From positions 1-17,663 of the forward strand of contig JAEDNK010000022.1 of NCBI GenBank assembly GCA_016302545.1: a stretch of 17,663 nucleotides of DNA, given 5' to 3'. The stretch comes from Bacillota bacterium. GTDB lineage: Bacteria; Bacillota; Clostridia; Peptostreptococcales; Anaerovoracaceae. This document shows, in pieces, positions 1 through 6,273 of the stretch. Numbering within the stretch: the first letter of the stretch is position 1; each line of letters opens with the position of its first letter. The notes beneath the pieces were generated by a model, which worked only from the letters and a program-made list of their open reading frames with translations, ran no database searches and was not told the origin of the DNA. Both the position numbers and the translations under genes were made by a program.

Positions 1-1
1 A

Positions 2-313
2 CAGAAGACAAAAACAGTAACTGCTTATTCCGCCTCTTCACAAAGTCCTTCATTATATGAATGTGAGGCAACATATATTATGTTTGAAGGAAATGTGTTT
101 GGTAATGTGATTAGTGTAGATGCGATTACGAAAAACAATTTAATTGGACCTATTTACAGCTATCAGCAAAGATCATACACAACTAATTACTATGATGCAG
201 GAAGAACTTTAGACATTACCGTGGTTGGTTCTTTAACAATCTATTCAGAATATATCGGCGTAGGAACAGTTGACAATGTAATTACGGCATATAGCTACAC
301 TGATACATATTAA
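2..313 (+). CDS. Hypothetical protein, C-terminal part (5' end outside window)
   Basis: The reading frame is open from the first bases of the window to the TAA at 311-313, so the ATG at 80 is probably internal and this is the last ~103 codons of a longer gene. I do not recognise the family. The visible part is rich in Thr, Ser, Tyr, Val and Gly in alternating patterns (for example GRTLDITVVGSLTIY), which suggests a beta-sheet protein. It has one Cys and no membrane segment. Such composition is common in exported proteins of Firmicutes, but the N-terminus that would show a signal peptide is missing. It ends in a Tyr/Thr-rich tail (SYTDTY). The gene is AT-rich compared with the region after 1114, and no clear terminator follows it. 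Confidence covers its being a coding region, not its function. Confidence 0.6.
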   Translation, partial: QKTKTVTAYSASSQSPSLYECEATYIMFEGNVFGNVISVDAITKNNLIGPIYSYQQRSYTTNYYDAGRTLDITVVGSLTIYSEYIGVGTVDNVITAYSYTDTY

Positions 314-431
314 ACAACCATATACTATTGTAAAAAAGGTTATAGCTAGTGCACTGCTTATTATGATAGTTTAAATAACAATAAGGAGTCCCTTACCAGA
401 TATAATTTAAACGTATTGTAATAGTAGAATA

Positions 432-548
432 GTTTGAAATTGGTAACTGTGTATTGTACAAGGGCTTTCGCATTAACGAAATATAATCGTTGAGGAGAGC
501 CCTTGTAGTTTGGTATTAAACTACATAAACCGAAAGTATATTTCAAAC
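432..548. repeat. Nested inverted repeats in a gene-free AT-rich stretch
   Basis: The 317-base gap between the first gene and the winged-helix gene holds no convincing ORF but several inverted repeats. TACAAGGGCT (457-466) matches AGCCCTTGTA (498-507), with an inner AACGA/TCGTT pair at 474-478 and 487-491. GTAGTTT (505-511) matches AAACTAC (518-524) across a 6-base loop. An outer pair, GTTTGAAAT (432-440) and ATTTCAAAC (540-548), encloses both. No T-tract follows, so this is not a standard terminator. It could be a remnant of a small non-autonomous element or a structured leader or RNA. The function is unknown. Confidence 0.4.
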
Positions 549-630
549 GCAAAATATAGAACCCCTTTTCATCATAATCCGTTTATTTTTTGTGCCTAAA
601 CGTAAAAAACAAAGGGAAAAAGGAAAATAA

Positions 631-921
631 ATGACAGACACCATTAAAATACCAAAAGCCTTTACTTCAGAATTGAGAATAGTTTTAATAAGCGCCTTGA
701 TAAACGGGGAAAAGACTTTTTCGGAGCTAAAAAAAATTTCACAGGCGACGGATGGAAACATCAGCACGCAGCTTTCAAAATTAGAGGAATACGGCTATGT
801 AAAAAGCAGTAAGGAATTTGAAAACAAGAAGCCAAAGACAACTTATTCGCTTACTGAAAAAGGGCGAGATGACTTCGAAAATTATGTAATGATGCTGGCC
901 GCCATTATAAAACGCTCGTGA
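631..921 (+). CDS. Winged-helix DNA-binding regulator (HTH_34 type)
   Basis: A 96-residue protein that is almost entirely one winged-helix domain. Residues 13-37 (SELRIVLISAL then FSELKKIS) form the first helices. TDGNISTQLSKLEEYGYV at 40-57 matches the recognition helix of the small MarR/ArsR-like family known as 'winged helix DNA-binding domain' (HTH_34). The wing runs to about 74 (KPKTTYSLTEKG). There is no sensor domain or Cys cluster, so any ligand is unknown. Family members usually act as dimeric repressors of a nearby membrane or transport gene. An AAAGG site precedes the ATG. The gene is monocistronic: its stop codon lies inside a rho-independent terminator. A CGTTTA/TAAACG pair at 580-585 and 597-602 just upstream is a weak autoregulatory operator candidate. 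The fold is well supported; the target is not known. Confidence 0.85.
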   Translation: MTDTIKIPKAFTSELRIVLISALINGEKTFSELKKISQATDGNISTQLSKLEEYGYVKSSKEFENKKPKTTYSLTEKGRDDFENYVMMLAAIIKRS

Positions 922-932
922 GAGCGTTTTTT
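909..932 (+). terminator. Rho-independent terminator overlapping the winged-helix stop codon
   Basis: AAAACGCTC (909-917), loop GTGA (918-921, containing the TGA stop) and GAGCGTTTT (922-930) form a perfect stem ending in a T-run to 932. It isolates the regulator from the downstream transporter. Confidence 0.9.
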
Positions 933-994
933 GCGTGATAACCAAAAGGGCAATTAGTCAAGATGAAATTCCGCCATGAAGATTTTACATACAT

Positions 995-1091
995 TTAACT
1001 TTTCTTTTTTCCTGCTTAACTTTAGAATATAGTTGTAAGCTTGCGGCAAACTGCCGTTTAAGGATAAGTTAAGAGATATAGTTAAGGATAA
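995..1091 (+). promoter_or_regulatory. Repeated TTAAC/TTAAG motifs and possible promoter upstream of the Na/Pi transporter
   Basis: TTAACTTT occurs at 995 and 1016, 21 bases or two helical turns apart. TTAAG follows at 1058, 1069 and 1082, twice within the identical 10-mer TTAAGGATAA. A TAGAAT at 1023-1028 could be a -10 element; the matching -35 position is poor, as in activator-dependent promoters. TTAACA-like direct repeats spaced by about 11 bases are the known binding pattern of PhoP in Bacillus. A phosphate-responsive operator is therefore plausible here but is an inference. Confidence 0.35.
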
Positions 1092-1113
1092 AAAGATAAA
1101 AGGAGTAAAAAGA

Positions 1114-2874
1114 ATGGATATTTTCGGTGTCTTGCAGATGATAGGCGGACTTTGCCTGTTTCTGTTCGGTATGGAGACTATGGGAGACGGCCTGACCAGA
1201 ACATCAGGCAGCAAATTGCAGGGAATACTGGGAAGTCTGACTTCAAGTGTTCCAAAGGGAGTGGTTCTGGGTTGTGTGGTAACGGCGGTAATTCAGAGCT
1301 CGTCAGCCACCACTGTAATGCTGGTCGGTTTTGTAAATTCAGGTATTATGCAGCTCAGTCAGGCAATACCGGTGATTATGGGAGCAAACATAGGAACTAC
1401 GGCTACGGCATGGCTTCTCAGCCTGACAGCACTTGACGGTGACAGTGTTTTCATGCAGCTGCTGAAACCTATGTCATTTTCTCCTATACTGGCGGCGATA
1501 GCCATCGTATTCATGATGTTCATGAAAAGCGAAAAAAAGTACAATATAGGTATGATTCTTATCGGCTTTGCGGTGCTGATGTACGGAATGGACATTATGA
1601 GCTCGGCAGTAGAGCCGCTGAGAGATGTACCTGAGTTTGTAAGCATTCTGACCATGTTTTCAAACCCTGTGCTGGGTGTTGCGGCAGGTGCGGTATTTAC
1701 GGCGGCAATTCAGAGTTCATCTGCTTCAGTAGGTATTCTGCAGGCGCTGTGCCTTACGGGGTCTGTTACATACGGCACAGCCATTCCTATCATCATGGGA
1801 CAGAATATCGGAACCTGCGTGACGGCAATCCTTTCATCTATAGGTGCTAACAAGGGTGCCAAAAGAGTTGCTGCAGTGCATCTTTCCTTTAATATAATCG
1901 GCACTGTGATTTTTCTCCTTGCCTTTTACGGAATAAACGCGTTGGTAGGATTCGGCTTTATGGGAGATGTGGTAAATCCGGCAAATATAGCTGTGATACA
2001 CAGTATTTTCAATGTTTTTTCCACAGCTCTGCTCCTTCCTTTCTATAAACAGCTGGAAAAGCTGGCAATTCTGGTGGTTAAGGATGCACCGGAAAAGAAA
2101 GTTCAGGACGAAACACTTTCACTCCTGGACGAAAGATTCCTGGATACTCCGTCTGTTGCCACCATGCAGTGCAAAAAAGTTGCGGCTAAGATGGCTCAGC
2201 TTTCCCGTGACAGCATAATGGCGGCTATGGGGTTGATTGATAAATTTGATGAGGATCGGTTCAAATATGTGGACCTTCTGGAAAGCAAAATCGACAGGTA
2301 TGAGGACGCTCTCAGTGAGTACATTGTAAAGCTGGAAAGGCAGGAACTGTCAAATGAGGATAATACCGTCCTCAGCATGATACTGCACAATGTGGGAGAT
2401 CTGGAGAGAATTTCAGACCACGCTAAGAATATTTCCGAGTCGGCGCTGGAACTTAACCGGAAAAGCATCAGGTTTTCACCGGATGCGGAGCGGGAAGTGG
2501 GAATTTATATGGATGCAGTCAGGGAAATAGTGGATATGGCGGTGGATTCCTTTATAGAAAGGGATGTGGAAAAGGCGGCGTCGGTAGAGCCTCTGGAGGA
2601 GGTAATAGACGAGATTCATGCAGAAGTGAAGAACCGCCACATAGAGCGTCTGAGAAAAGGTATCTGTACCATAGAGCTTGGTTTTGTACTTTCCGATCTG
2701 GGAACCAATCTGGAAAGAGTGGCGGACCATTGCTCCAACCTTGCAATCTGTACCATCGAGGCGGCAGAAGGGGCCTTCGATATGCACAGATATACAAGCC
2801 GCATCAAGAAATACGATGCGGAGGAATTCGAACAGAAGGAAAGGGGCTTCGAGGCAAAGTATTCGCTGGATTAA
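1114..2874 (+). CDS. Na/phosphate cotransporter family protein with PhoU-like C-terminal domain
   Basis: A 586-residue inner-membrane protein of the NptA/YjbB type (Na_Pi_cotrans family), predicted to move inorganic phosphate with sodium; direction is not certain. The membrane part (about 1-320) has the family's two inverted halves. Each carries the QSSS signature (Q61-S64 and Q200-S203) followed by a MGxNIGT motif (89-95 and 228-234). The cytoplasmic tail (about 345-560) is a helical PhoU-like domain with two metal-type motifs, DLERISDH at 429-436 and LERVADH at 533-539. This fused architecture is normal for bacterial members and about 550-590 residues is the usual length. The ATG has a clean AAGGAG about 7 bases upstream. 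The gene stands alone: a terminator lies upstream, and a convergent gene begins 28 bases after its stop with no clear terminator between. The repeats at 995-1091 may link it to phosphate control. Confidence 0.92.
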   Translation: MDIFGVLQMIGGLCLFLFGMETMGDGLTRTSGSKLQGILGSLTSSVPKGVVLGCVVTAVIQSSSATTVMLVGFVNSGIMQLSQAIPVIMGANIGTTATAWLLSLTALDGDSVFMQLLKPMSFSPILAAIAIVFMMFMKSEKKYNIGMILIGFAVLMYGMDIMSSAVEPLRDVPEFVSILTMFSNPVLGVAAGAVFTAAIQSSSASVGILQALCLTGSVTYGTAIPIIMGQNIGTCVTAILSSIGANKGAKRVAAVHLSFNIIGTVIFLLAFYGINALVGFGFMGDVVNPANIAVIHSIFNVFSTALLLPFYKQLEKLAILVVKDAPEKKVQDETLSLLDERFLDTPSVATMQCKKVAAKMAQLSRDSIMAAMGLIDKFDEDRFKYVDLLESKIDRYEDALSEYIVKLERQELSNEDNTVLSMILHNVGDLERISDHAKNISESALELNRKSIRFSPDAEREVGIYMDAVREIVDMAVDSFIERDVEKAASVEPLEEVIDEIHAEVKNRHIERLRKGICTIELGFVLSDLGTNLERVADHCSNLAICTIEAAEGAFDMHRYTSRIKKYDAEEFEQKERGFEAKYSLD

Positions 2875-2902
2875 TAGCTGGCGGTCAGGCGATACAGGCA
2901 CC

Positions 2903-3853
2903 TTAAAGGTTGGCTTTGAAGAAATCCGTGATTTCAGTCATCAGGTAGTCCTTAAGCTCTGAACTTTCATAGCTCATTTCATAGCCGTGGTAATTGTCGG
3001 TGGTGACCGTAATTACCCGGCTGTTTTTATATGCAGCGGCACATTTGCGGCTGGTTTCGTCGGTTACCACATAGTCCAGTGTGTTGCAGATGACCAGTAC
3101 CGGCCTGTCGCCGAATTTATGGCCGAAATCGCATGGGTTGTAGTCTTCAAATTCTTTAAACCATTCAGGTGTCAGCTTCTGCCCCTGGTGTTCTATGAAG
3201 CCGTCACTTTGGGCGGTCTTTTTCATTTCTTCCCAGTTTTCGTCGCCGCCCATGTAGTAAACCATAGCATCGTCTGTTCCGGCAGGGGCCACCAGCGCCA
3301 TAGCCTTAAAATCAAGACCTCCGATGCTTTCATTTGCCATAGTCATAGCAACTCTGCCGCCCATGCTGCGGGCATAAAGACCAAGACGGTCGGTATCGAT
3401 GGAGTGATTGCCGATCATGTAGTTTACGGCTCTTAGCATATCAGCCTCCATAGATTTCAGGTCGTAGAGGTTGGTCTTAGGGGCATCTTTTTTCGGTGCG
3501 GTGCGAGGGTTGAAGTCCATGCGGACAACAGCGTATCCCGCTTCTGCCAGCCTGTGGGAAAGCTCCTGGGCGCCGCCGCTGTTTAGCGTGCCCTTGAAGC
3601 CGTGAGCAATGGCAACGAGAGGCATGGGACCGTCGTAATTCTTCGGATATACAGCTTCTGCAAGAGTATATGTACCGTCTCCTCTGTCGAGGAAAAACTC
3701 CTCGGTTACGGTTTTATATGGTGCACCTGTGCCGTCACCGCCTGCAGCGGGATTATCGTTTCCGCAGCCGGAAATAAAAAACAGTCCTGTGACCATTGTG
3801 ACAGCCAGCAGAAAAGATAGTATCCGATGTATGTGTTTTACTGATGCTTTCAT
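2903..3853 (-). CDS. Lipoprotein alpha/beta hydrolase (dienelactone-hydrolase/acyl-esterase-like)
   Basis: A 316-residue secreted lipid-anchored hydrolase. Residues 1-30 form a lipoprotein signal: positive start, hydrophobic core LLAVTMVTGLFF, and lipobox ISGC with Cys30 as the anchor. A Gly/Ala-rich linker follows. The alpha/beta-hydrolase core begins near 75. AHGFKG (83-88) looks like the oxyanion-hole loop, the nucleophile elbow is ARSMGG with Ser163, the acid is probably Asp260 (NTLD), and the base is His289 (NYHG). The elbow has Ala in place of the first Gly of GxSxG, a tolerated variant. The substrate cannot be read; esters of plant polymers, lipids or peptides are all possible. The start is weakly supported, as GAGG lies about 15 bases upstream, but it is the only one that keeps the whole signal peptide. 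ylmC begins 13 bases upstream on the same strand, so the two may be co-transcribed. Confidence 0.85.
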   Translation of the reverse strand: MKASVKHIHRILSFLLAVTMVTGLFFISGCGNDNPAAGGDGTGAPYKTVTEEFFLDRGDGTYTLAEAVYPKNYDGPMPLVAIAHGFKGTLNSGGAQELSHRLAEAGYAVVRMDFNPRTAPKKDAPKTNLYDLKSMEADMLRAVNYMIGNHSIDTDRLGLYARSMGGRVAMTMANESIGGLDFKAMALVAPAGTDDAMVYYMGGDENWEEMKKTAQSDGFIEHQGQKLTPEWFKEFEDYNPCDFGHKFGDRPVLVICNTLDYVVTDETSRKCAAAYKNSRVITVTTDNYHGYEMSYESSELKDYLMTEITDFFKANL

Positions 3854-3865
3854 GTGATCTTATGC

Positions 3866-4096
3866 CTACCTCGATTTAAAAATAATAGTATCTTCTCCCA
3901 CTATTATAATCGAACTCCAGGGAAGCTGCAAATCTTCTTTGTAGCGGCTTTTGCCTCCCTGAAAATCAGGTACGGAAAGAGAGTGGATAACACCGGTGGA
4001 CTCATCGAAAAGCATTTCCGCATCCCAAAGCCTGCCGTGCATGCTGCCCTTTGATATATCAATGATTTCCTTATCTCCGATTTCGCTTAACAGCAT
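3866..4096 (-). CDS. ylmC: YlmC/YmxH family PRC-barrel protein (sporulation-associated)
   Basis: A 76-residue single-domain protein matching the YlmC/YmxH PRC-barrel family found across spore-forming Firmicutes. The start MLLSEIGDKEIIDI, the GRLWDAEMLFD strand at about 21-31, and the terminal LPWSSIIIVGEDTIIF strands are typical. Family length is about 75-90 residues, so it is complete. The biochemical role is not established; members are called sporulation proteins because of genomic linkage and expression in Bacillus. It starts after an excellent AAAGGAG site and diverges from tepA. In Bacillus the ymxH and tepA genes lie in the same sporulation/dap neighbourhood, so their closeness here supports both calls. 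The downstream lipoprotein gene follows at 13 bases. Confidence 0.85.
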   Translation of the reverse strand: MLLSEIGDKEIIDISKGSMHGRLWDAEMLFDESTGVIHSLSVPDFQGGKSRYKEDLQLPWSSIIIVGEDTIIFKSR

Positions 4097-4164
4097 AATA
4101 ATCAGCTCCTTTGCTCATAATACTATAAGGTTATATTTATTTTTACGAAAAGGGGATTCATAAT

Positions 4165-4869
4165 ATGAGCGATGATAAAGAAAAGGACAAGGAACGCAGC
4201 GACAGCGGAAAAAGTCAGGGCGAGGCGGCGGATATTATAAAAGAGCTGGGGCTTCTGGCCAGCGGCAGCAACTTCAAGAGCGATGTGCAGTACATCAACA
4301 TAATCGGAAGCATCGAGGGACATTCTGTGCTGCCTCAGGACACAAAGGCTACTAAATATGAGCATTTAATACCTGAGCTGATTGCGGTGGAGGAAAATCC
4401 GGAGATAAAGGGTCTTCTGCTGGTGCTCAATACTGTAGGGGGAGATGTGGAGGCGGGACTGGCTCTGTCAGAGCTGGTGGCCGGAATTTCAAAGCCTACG
4501 GTTTCACTTGTACTTGGCGGAGGACACAGCATAGGCATTCCTTTGGCGGTTTCGGCGGATTATTCCTTCGTGGCGAAGACAGCCACAATGACCCTTCATC
4601 CTATAAGGACAAGCGGTACCTTGATAACTGCCGAACCGACTTTTGAATATATGAAGAAGACTCAGGAAAGGGTGGTGGACTTCATCGTGGAGCATTCTCA
4701 TGCCAAGAAGGAAGAAATCGAGGAAAAAATGAATTGTACGGACAACATGGCCAACGATGTGGGAACCCTGCTTTTCGGTCCCGAGGCGGTGAAGATGGGG
4801 CTCATAGACAGTATGGGCTCATTGACTGATGCGCTTGGGAAGCTAAGGAGTATGATTGGGGAAAAGTAA
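4165..4869 (+). CDS. tepA: ClpP-fold serine protease, TepA-like (translocation-enhancing)
   Basis: A 234-residue cytoplasmic protein of the ClpP/crotonase fold, closest to the TepA (YmfB) group linked in Bacillus to protein export and sporulation. The first ~25 residues are a charged, disordered lead (SDDKEKDKERS). The conserved NTVGGDVEAG (89-98) corresponds to the substrate-binding loop. The nucleophile is Ser122 in GGGHSIGIPLA, the base His145 in MTLHPIR, and Asp198 (NDVGTLLFGPEA) fits the third catalytic place. All three are present, so an active peptidase is expected. No ClpX-type partner is near. AAGGGG precedes the ATG. In Bacillus relatives tepA is followed by ylzJ and an FtsK/SpoIIIE-type gene; here it is followed by a 414-base gap, so that linkage is broken. 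Divergent transcription from ylmC starts in the 68-base gap. Confidence 0.85.
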   Translation: MSDDKEKDKERSDSGKSQGEAADIIKELGLLASGSNFKSDVQYINIIGSIEGHSVLPQDTKATKYEHLIPELIAVEENPEIKGLLLVLNTVGGDVEAGLALSELVAGISKPTVSLVLGGGHSIGIPLAVSADYSFVAKTATMTLHPIRTSGTLITAEPTFEYMKKTQERVVDFIVEHSHAKKEEIEEKMNCTDNMANDVGTLLFGPEAVKMGLIDSMGSLTDALGKLRSMIGEK

Positions 4870-4884
4870 TGCACACTGATGAGG

Positions 4885-4945
4885 AAAACGCATAGAAAAC
4901 CTACATGCTACACGTGGTCGGACATCCTCTTTTATGCATTTTTTT
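4885..4945 (+). terminator. Possible long-loop terminator or small structured RNA after tepA
   Basis: AAAACGCATA (4885-4894) can pair, with one mismatch, with TATGCATTTT from 4933, followed by seven T's (4939-4945). The loop is long (about 38 bases). The same GCATAG can instead pair locally with CTACATGC (4901-4908) with a two-base bulge, so two exclusive folds exist. It may be only the tepA terminator. No known riboswitch consensus was recognised. Confidence 0.35.
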
Positions 4946-5147
4946 CTAACAAAACCCGCAAACCGTTGAAATTAAATTCAAAATCAGAAAAACTTGAGCG
5001 GCAGCCAGCCGCAGAACACCGTTTTTGACAATGAAACGGTGTTTTTTGATGTTAAAAAGCTGTTTGAGCCGGCTTTACAGAATATTTTTTTCCGACTCTC
5101 ATGATTTTTATGCGGTTTACAAGGGTTGGCGGGAAAAAAATGCATAA
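4932..5147. repeat. 15-base perfect inverted repeat flanking the gap hairpins
   Basis: TTATGCATTTTTTTC at 4932-4946 is exactly the reverse complement of 5133-5147. The arms are partly homopolymeric, but the shared TTATGCA core is not. The 186 bases between hold a small hairpin (GCGGC/GCCGC, 4998-5012) and a strong terminator. It may be a remnant element or chance similarity of two terminator-like tails facing each other. Confidence 0.35.
5015..5047 (+). terminator. Strong rho-independent terminator upstream of the Tad operon
   Basis: AACACCGTTT (5015-5024) and AAACGGTGTT (5034-5043) form a perfect 10-base stem with a 9-base loop, then a T-run to 5047. It lies 145 bases after the tepA stop and insulates the pilus operon from upstream transcription. 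Confidence 0.85.
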
Positions 5148-5177
5148 TCCGGTGGCTAGGAAAAAAATTAAAGTTAA

Positions 5178-5251
5178 TTATTGTAAAAATATCTTGACAA
5201 ATTATGTAATGTAGTGTATTGTTTAAACAAAAAGTAATATAATTACAATAA
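5178..5251 (+). promoter_or_regulatory. Promoter of the Tad operon with symmetric operator candidates
   Basis: A consensus -35 TTGACA (5194-5199), a 17-base spacer and TATTGT (5217-5222) give a good housekeeping promoter, with transcription expected near 5229 and a leader of about 55 bases. A 12-base perfect palindrome, TTGTTTAAACAA (5219-5230), overlaps the -10 element and start point. A second, GTAAT/ATTAC, sits at 5234-5246. The 9-mer TTATTGTAA (5178-5186) and its exact reverse complement (5243-5251) flank the promoter on both sides. This crowded symmetry suggests repressor control. The regulator is not evident in the window. Confidence 0.7.
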
Positions 5252-5283
5252 AACAAAAAATTTCAGAGAAAGGTGTATAAAGG

Positions 5284-6261
5284 ATGGACGGATATATGGA
5301 TGTGGTGATAGTTCTTCAAAACAGCAGACACGCTGCGGCTCTGGCCAGGAGATTGGTACAGCTTACCGACAGAATCAGGATAACTGTTGAGGATGCAGAC
5401 GACGAAGATAAAAGCAGAAAGAGGGGGACAGAAGCGGAGGGCGCTGACGACAGTGTACTGCTTGTGGATGATAATCTCGCCGCCGCCTGCAGCAGCGCCT
5501 CCCTGCTGCTTACCCGACTTAAGGAGCAGTATCTGACCCGAACAGGAAGGAGGCTCTGCTGCGCCGCCGATGAAGGCCCGATTATCATCGGCGTAGGTTC
5601 CGCTGCCGGAGGCAGCGGAACCACGGCGGCGGCCGTGACGCTGGCAAGACTTATGGCAGGCAGACTGAAAGGAGAGACAGCCCTCATATTTGCAGGAGGT
5701 TCCGGAAATCCGATGATATATATTGAAAAAACCCATAAGAACAGCTCGGTGGAGCATAAATCCAAAACCCCAAGAGAACTGGATTATATGCTTACACATA
5801 ACATTGAAACAGAAATGTCCGGATATATAATCAGCGACAGATACGGACCTCTGGCGGCGGTATCCGCCGCCGACCCACGGCTGCTTCTCGAAAGACTCCG
5901 TACCTCCTACAATGTAGAAGCAGCCGTCCTCGACATGGGAAGCGGTGGCCGCACCGCCGATTGCCACATTTACATAGAAACGGCGGCCTGCGGCGATTTG
6001 AGGGCGGCGGCTTTTGAAGAAGGAGCCGCCGCCGAAGCCGCCGCCGAAAACAAAATCTTCCTTCTTAACAAGGCGGCGGCAAGGGACAGAAGGGGCAGGC
6101 TTTTCTGCCTGCCCCACGATCCTGACAGCTTCCGTCTCGTGGAAAAACAGCAGAAGGAGCAAAAGGGGATAAACATTGAAATATTAATGGACGGGCTTTA
6201 TTCCTCAGCAATGAGACCTGTTGCTGAGGAAATAAGGGAAATGATGAGCAGCGTCAGATAG
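5284..6261 (+). CDS. TadZ/CpaE-like pilus localisation protein with degenerate P-loop
   Basis: A 325-residue protein in the place where Tad loci encode TadZ/CpaE, a MinD/ParA-fold protein that positions the pilus at the pole. Residues 1-95 could be a reduced receiver-like domain (VVIVLQNS start, DDSVLLVDD at 55-63). From about 99 the MinD-like fold begins: IIIGVGSAAGGSGTT (100-114) is laid out like a deviant Walker A, but both expected lysines are replaced (Ala108 and Thr113), so ATP hydrolysis is unlikely. AAVLDMGSG (213-221) corresponds to the Walker B strand. A low-complexity Ala/Glu stretch lies at 240-256, encoded by GCC-rich DNA. The ATG has AAAGGTG about 7 bases upstream; an in-frame ATG four codons in is an alternative. 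It is the first gene of the operon, 12 bases before tadA. The family call rests on layout plus fold motifs, hence moderate confidence. Confidence 0.65.
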   Translation: MDGYMDVVIVLQNSRHAAALARRLVQLTDRIRITVEDADDEDKSRKRGTEAEGADDSVLLVDDNLAAACSSASLLLTRLKEQYLTRTGRRLCCAADEGPIIIGVGSAAGGSGTTAAAVTLARLMAGRLKGETALIFAGGSGNPMIYIEKTHKNSSVEHKSKTPRELDYMLTHNIETEMSGYIISDRYGPLAAVSAADPRLLLERLRTSYNVEAAVLDMGSGGRTADCHIYIETAACGDLRAAAFEEGAAAEAAAENKIFLLNKAAARDRRGRLFCLPHDPDSFRLVEKQQKEQKGINIEILMDGLYSSAMRPVAEEIREMMSSVR

Positions 6262-6273
6262 AGGAAAGGCGAT

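Noticed and set aside
2875..2902. Shared terminator between the convergent transporter and hydrolase genes
   Set aside because: The 28-base gap contains no convincing stem with a T-tract on either strand.
2987..3436. Plus-strand 149-codon ORF inside the hydrolase gene
   Set aside because: It is the shadow of the minus-strand hydrolase, whose lipobox and catalytic residues are clear.
4873..4910. CTGATGAG followed later by GAAAAC, hinting at a hammerhead ribozyme
   Set aside because: No stem II can be formed between the two core segments and no cleavage-site stem closes the structure.
6025..6055. GCC-rich triplet run as a tandem repeat or phase-variable tract
   Set aside because: It encodes Ala/Glu in frame with mixed codons and is not a uniform repeat. 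Slippage in triplets would not shift the frame.
5263..6162. Minus-strand 299-codon ORF opposite the TadZ-like gene
   Set aside because: It is a by-product of GCC/GGC-rich codons in the plus gene. The product has no family pattern, and the plus frame has a promoter, a ribosome site and operon context.
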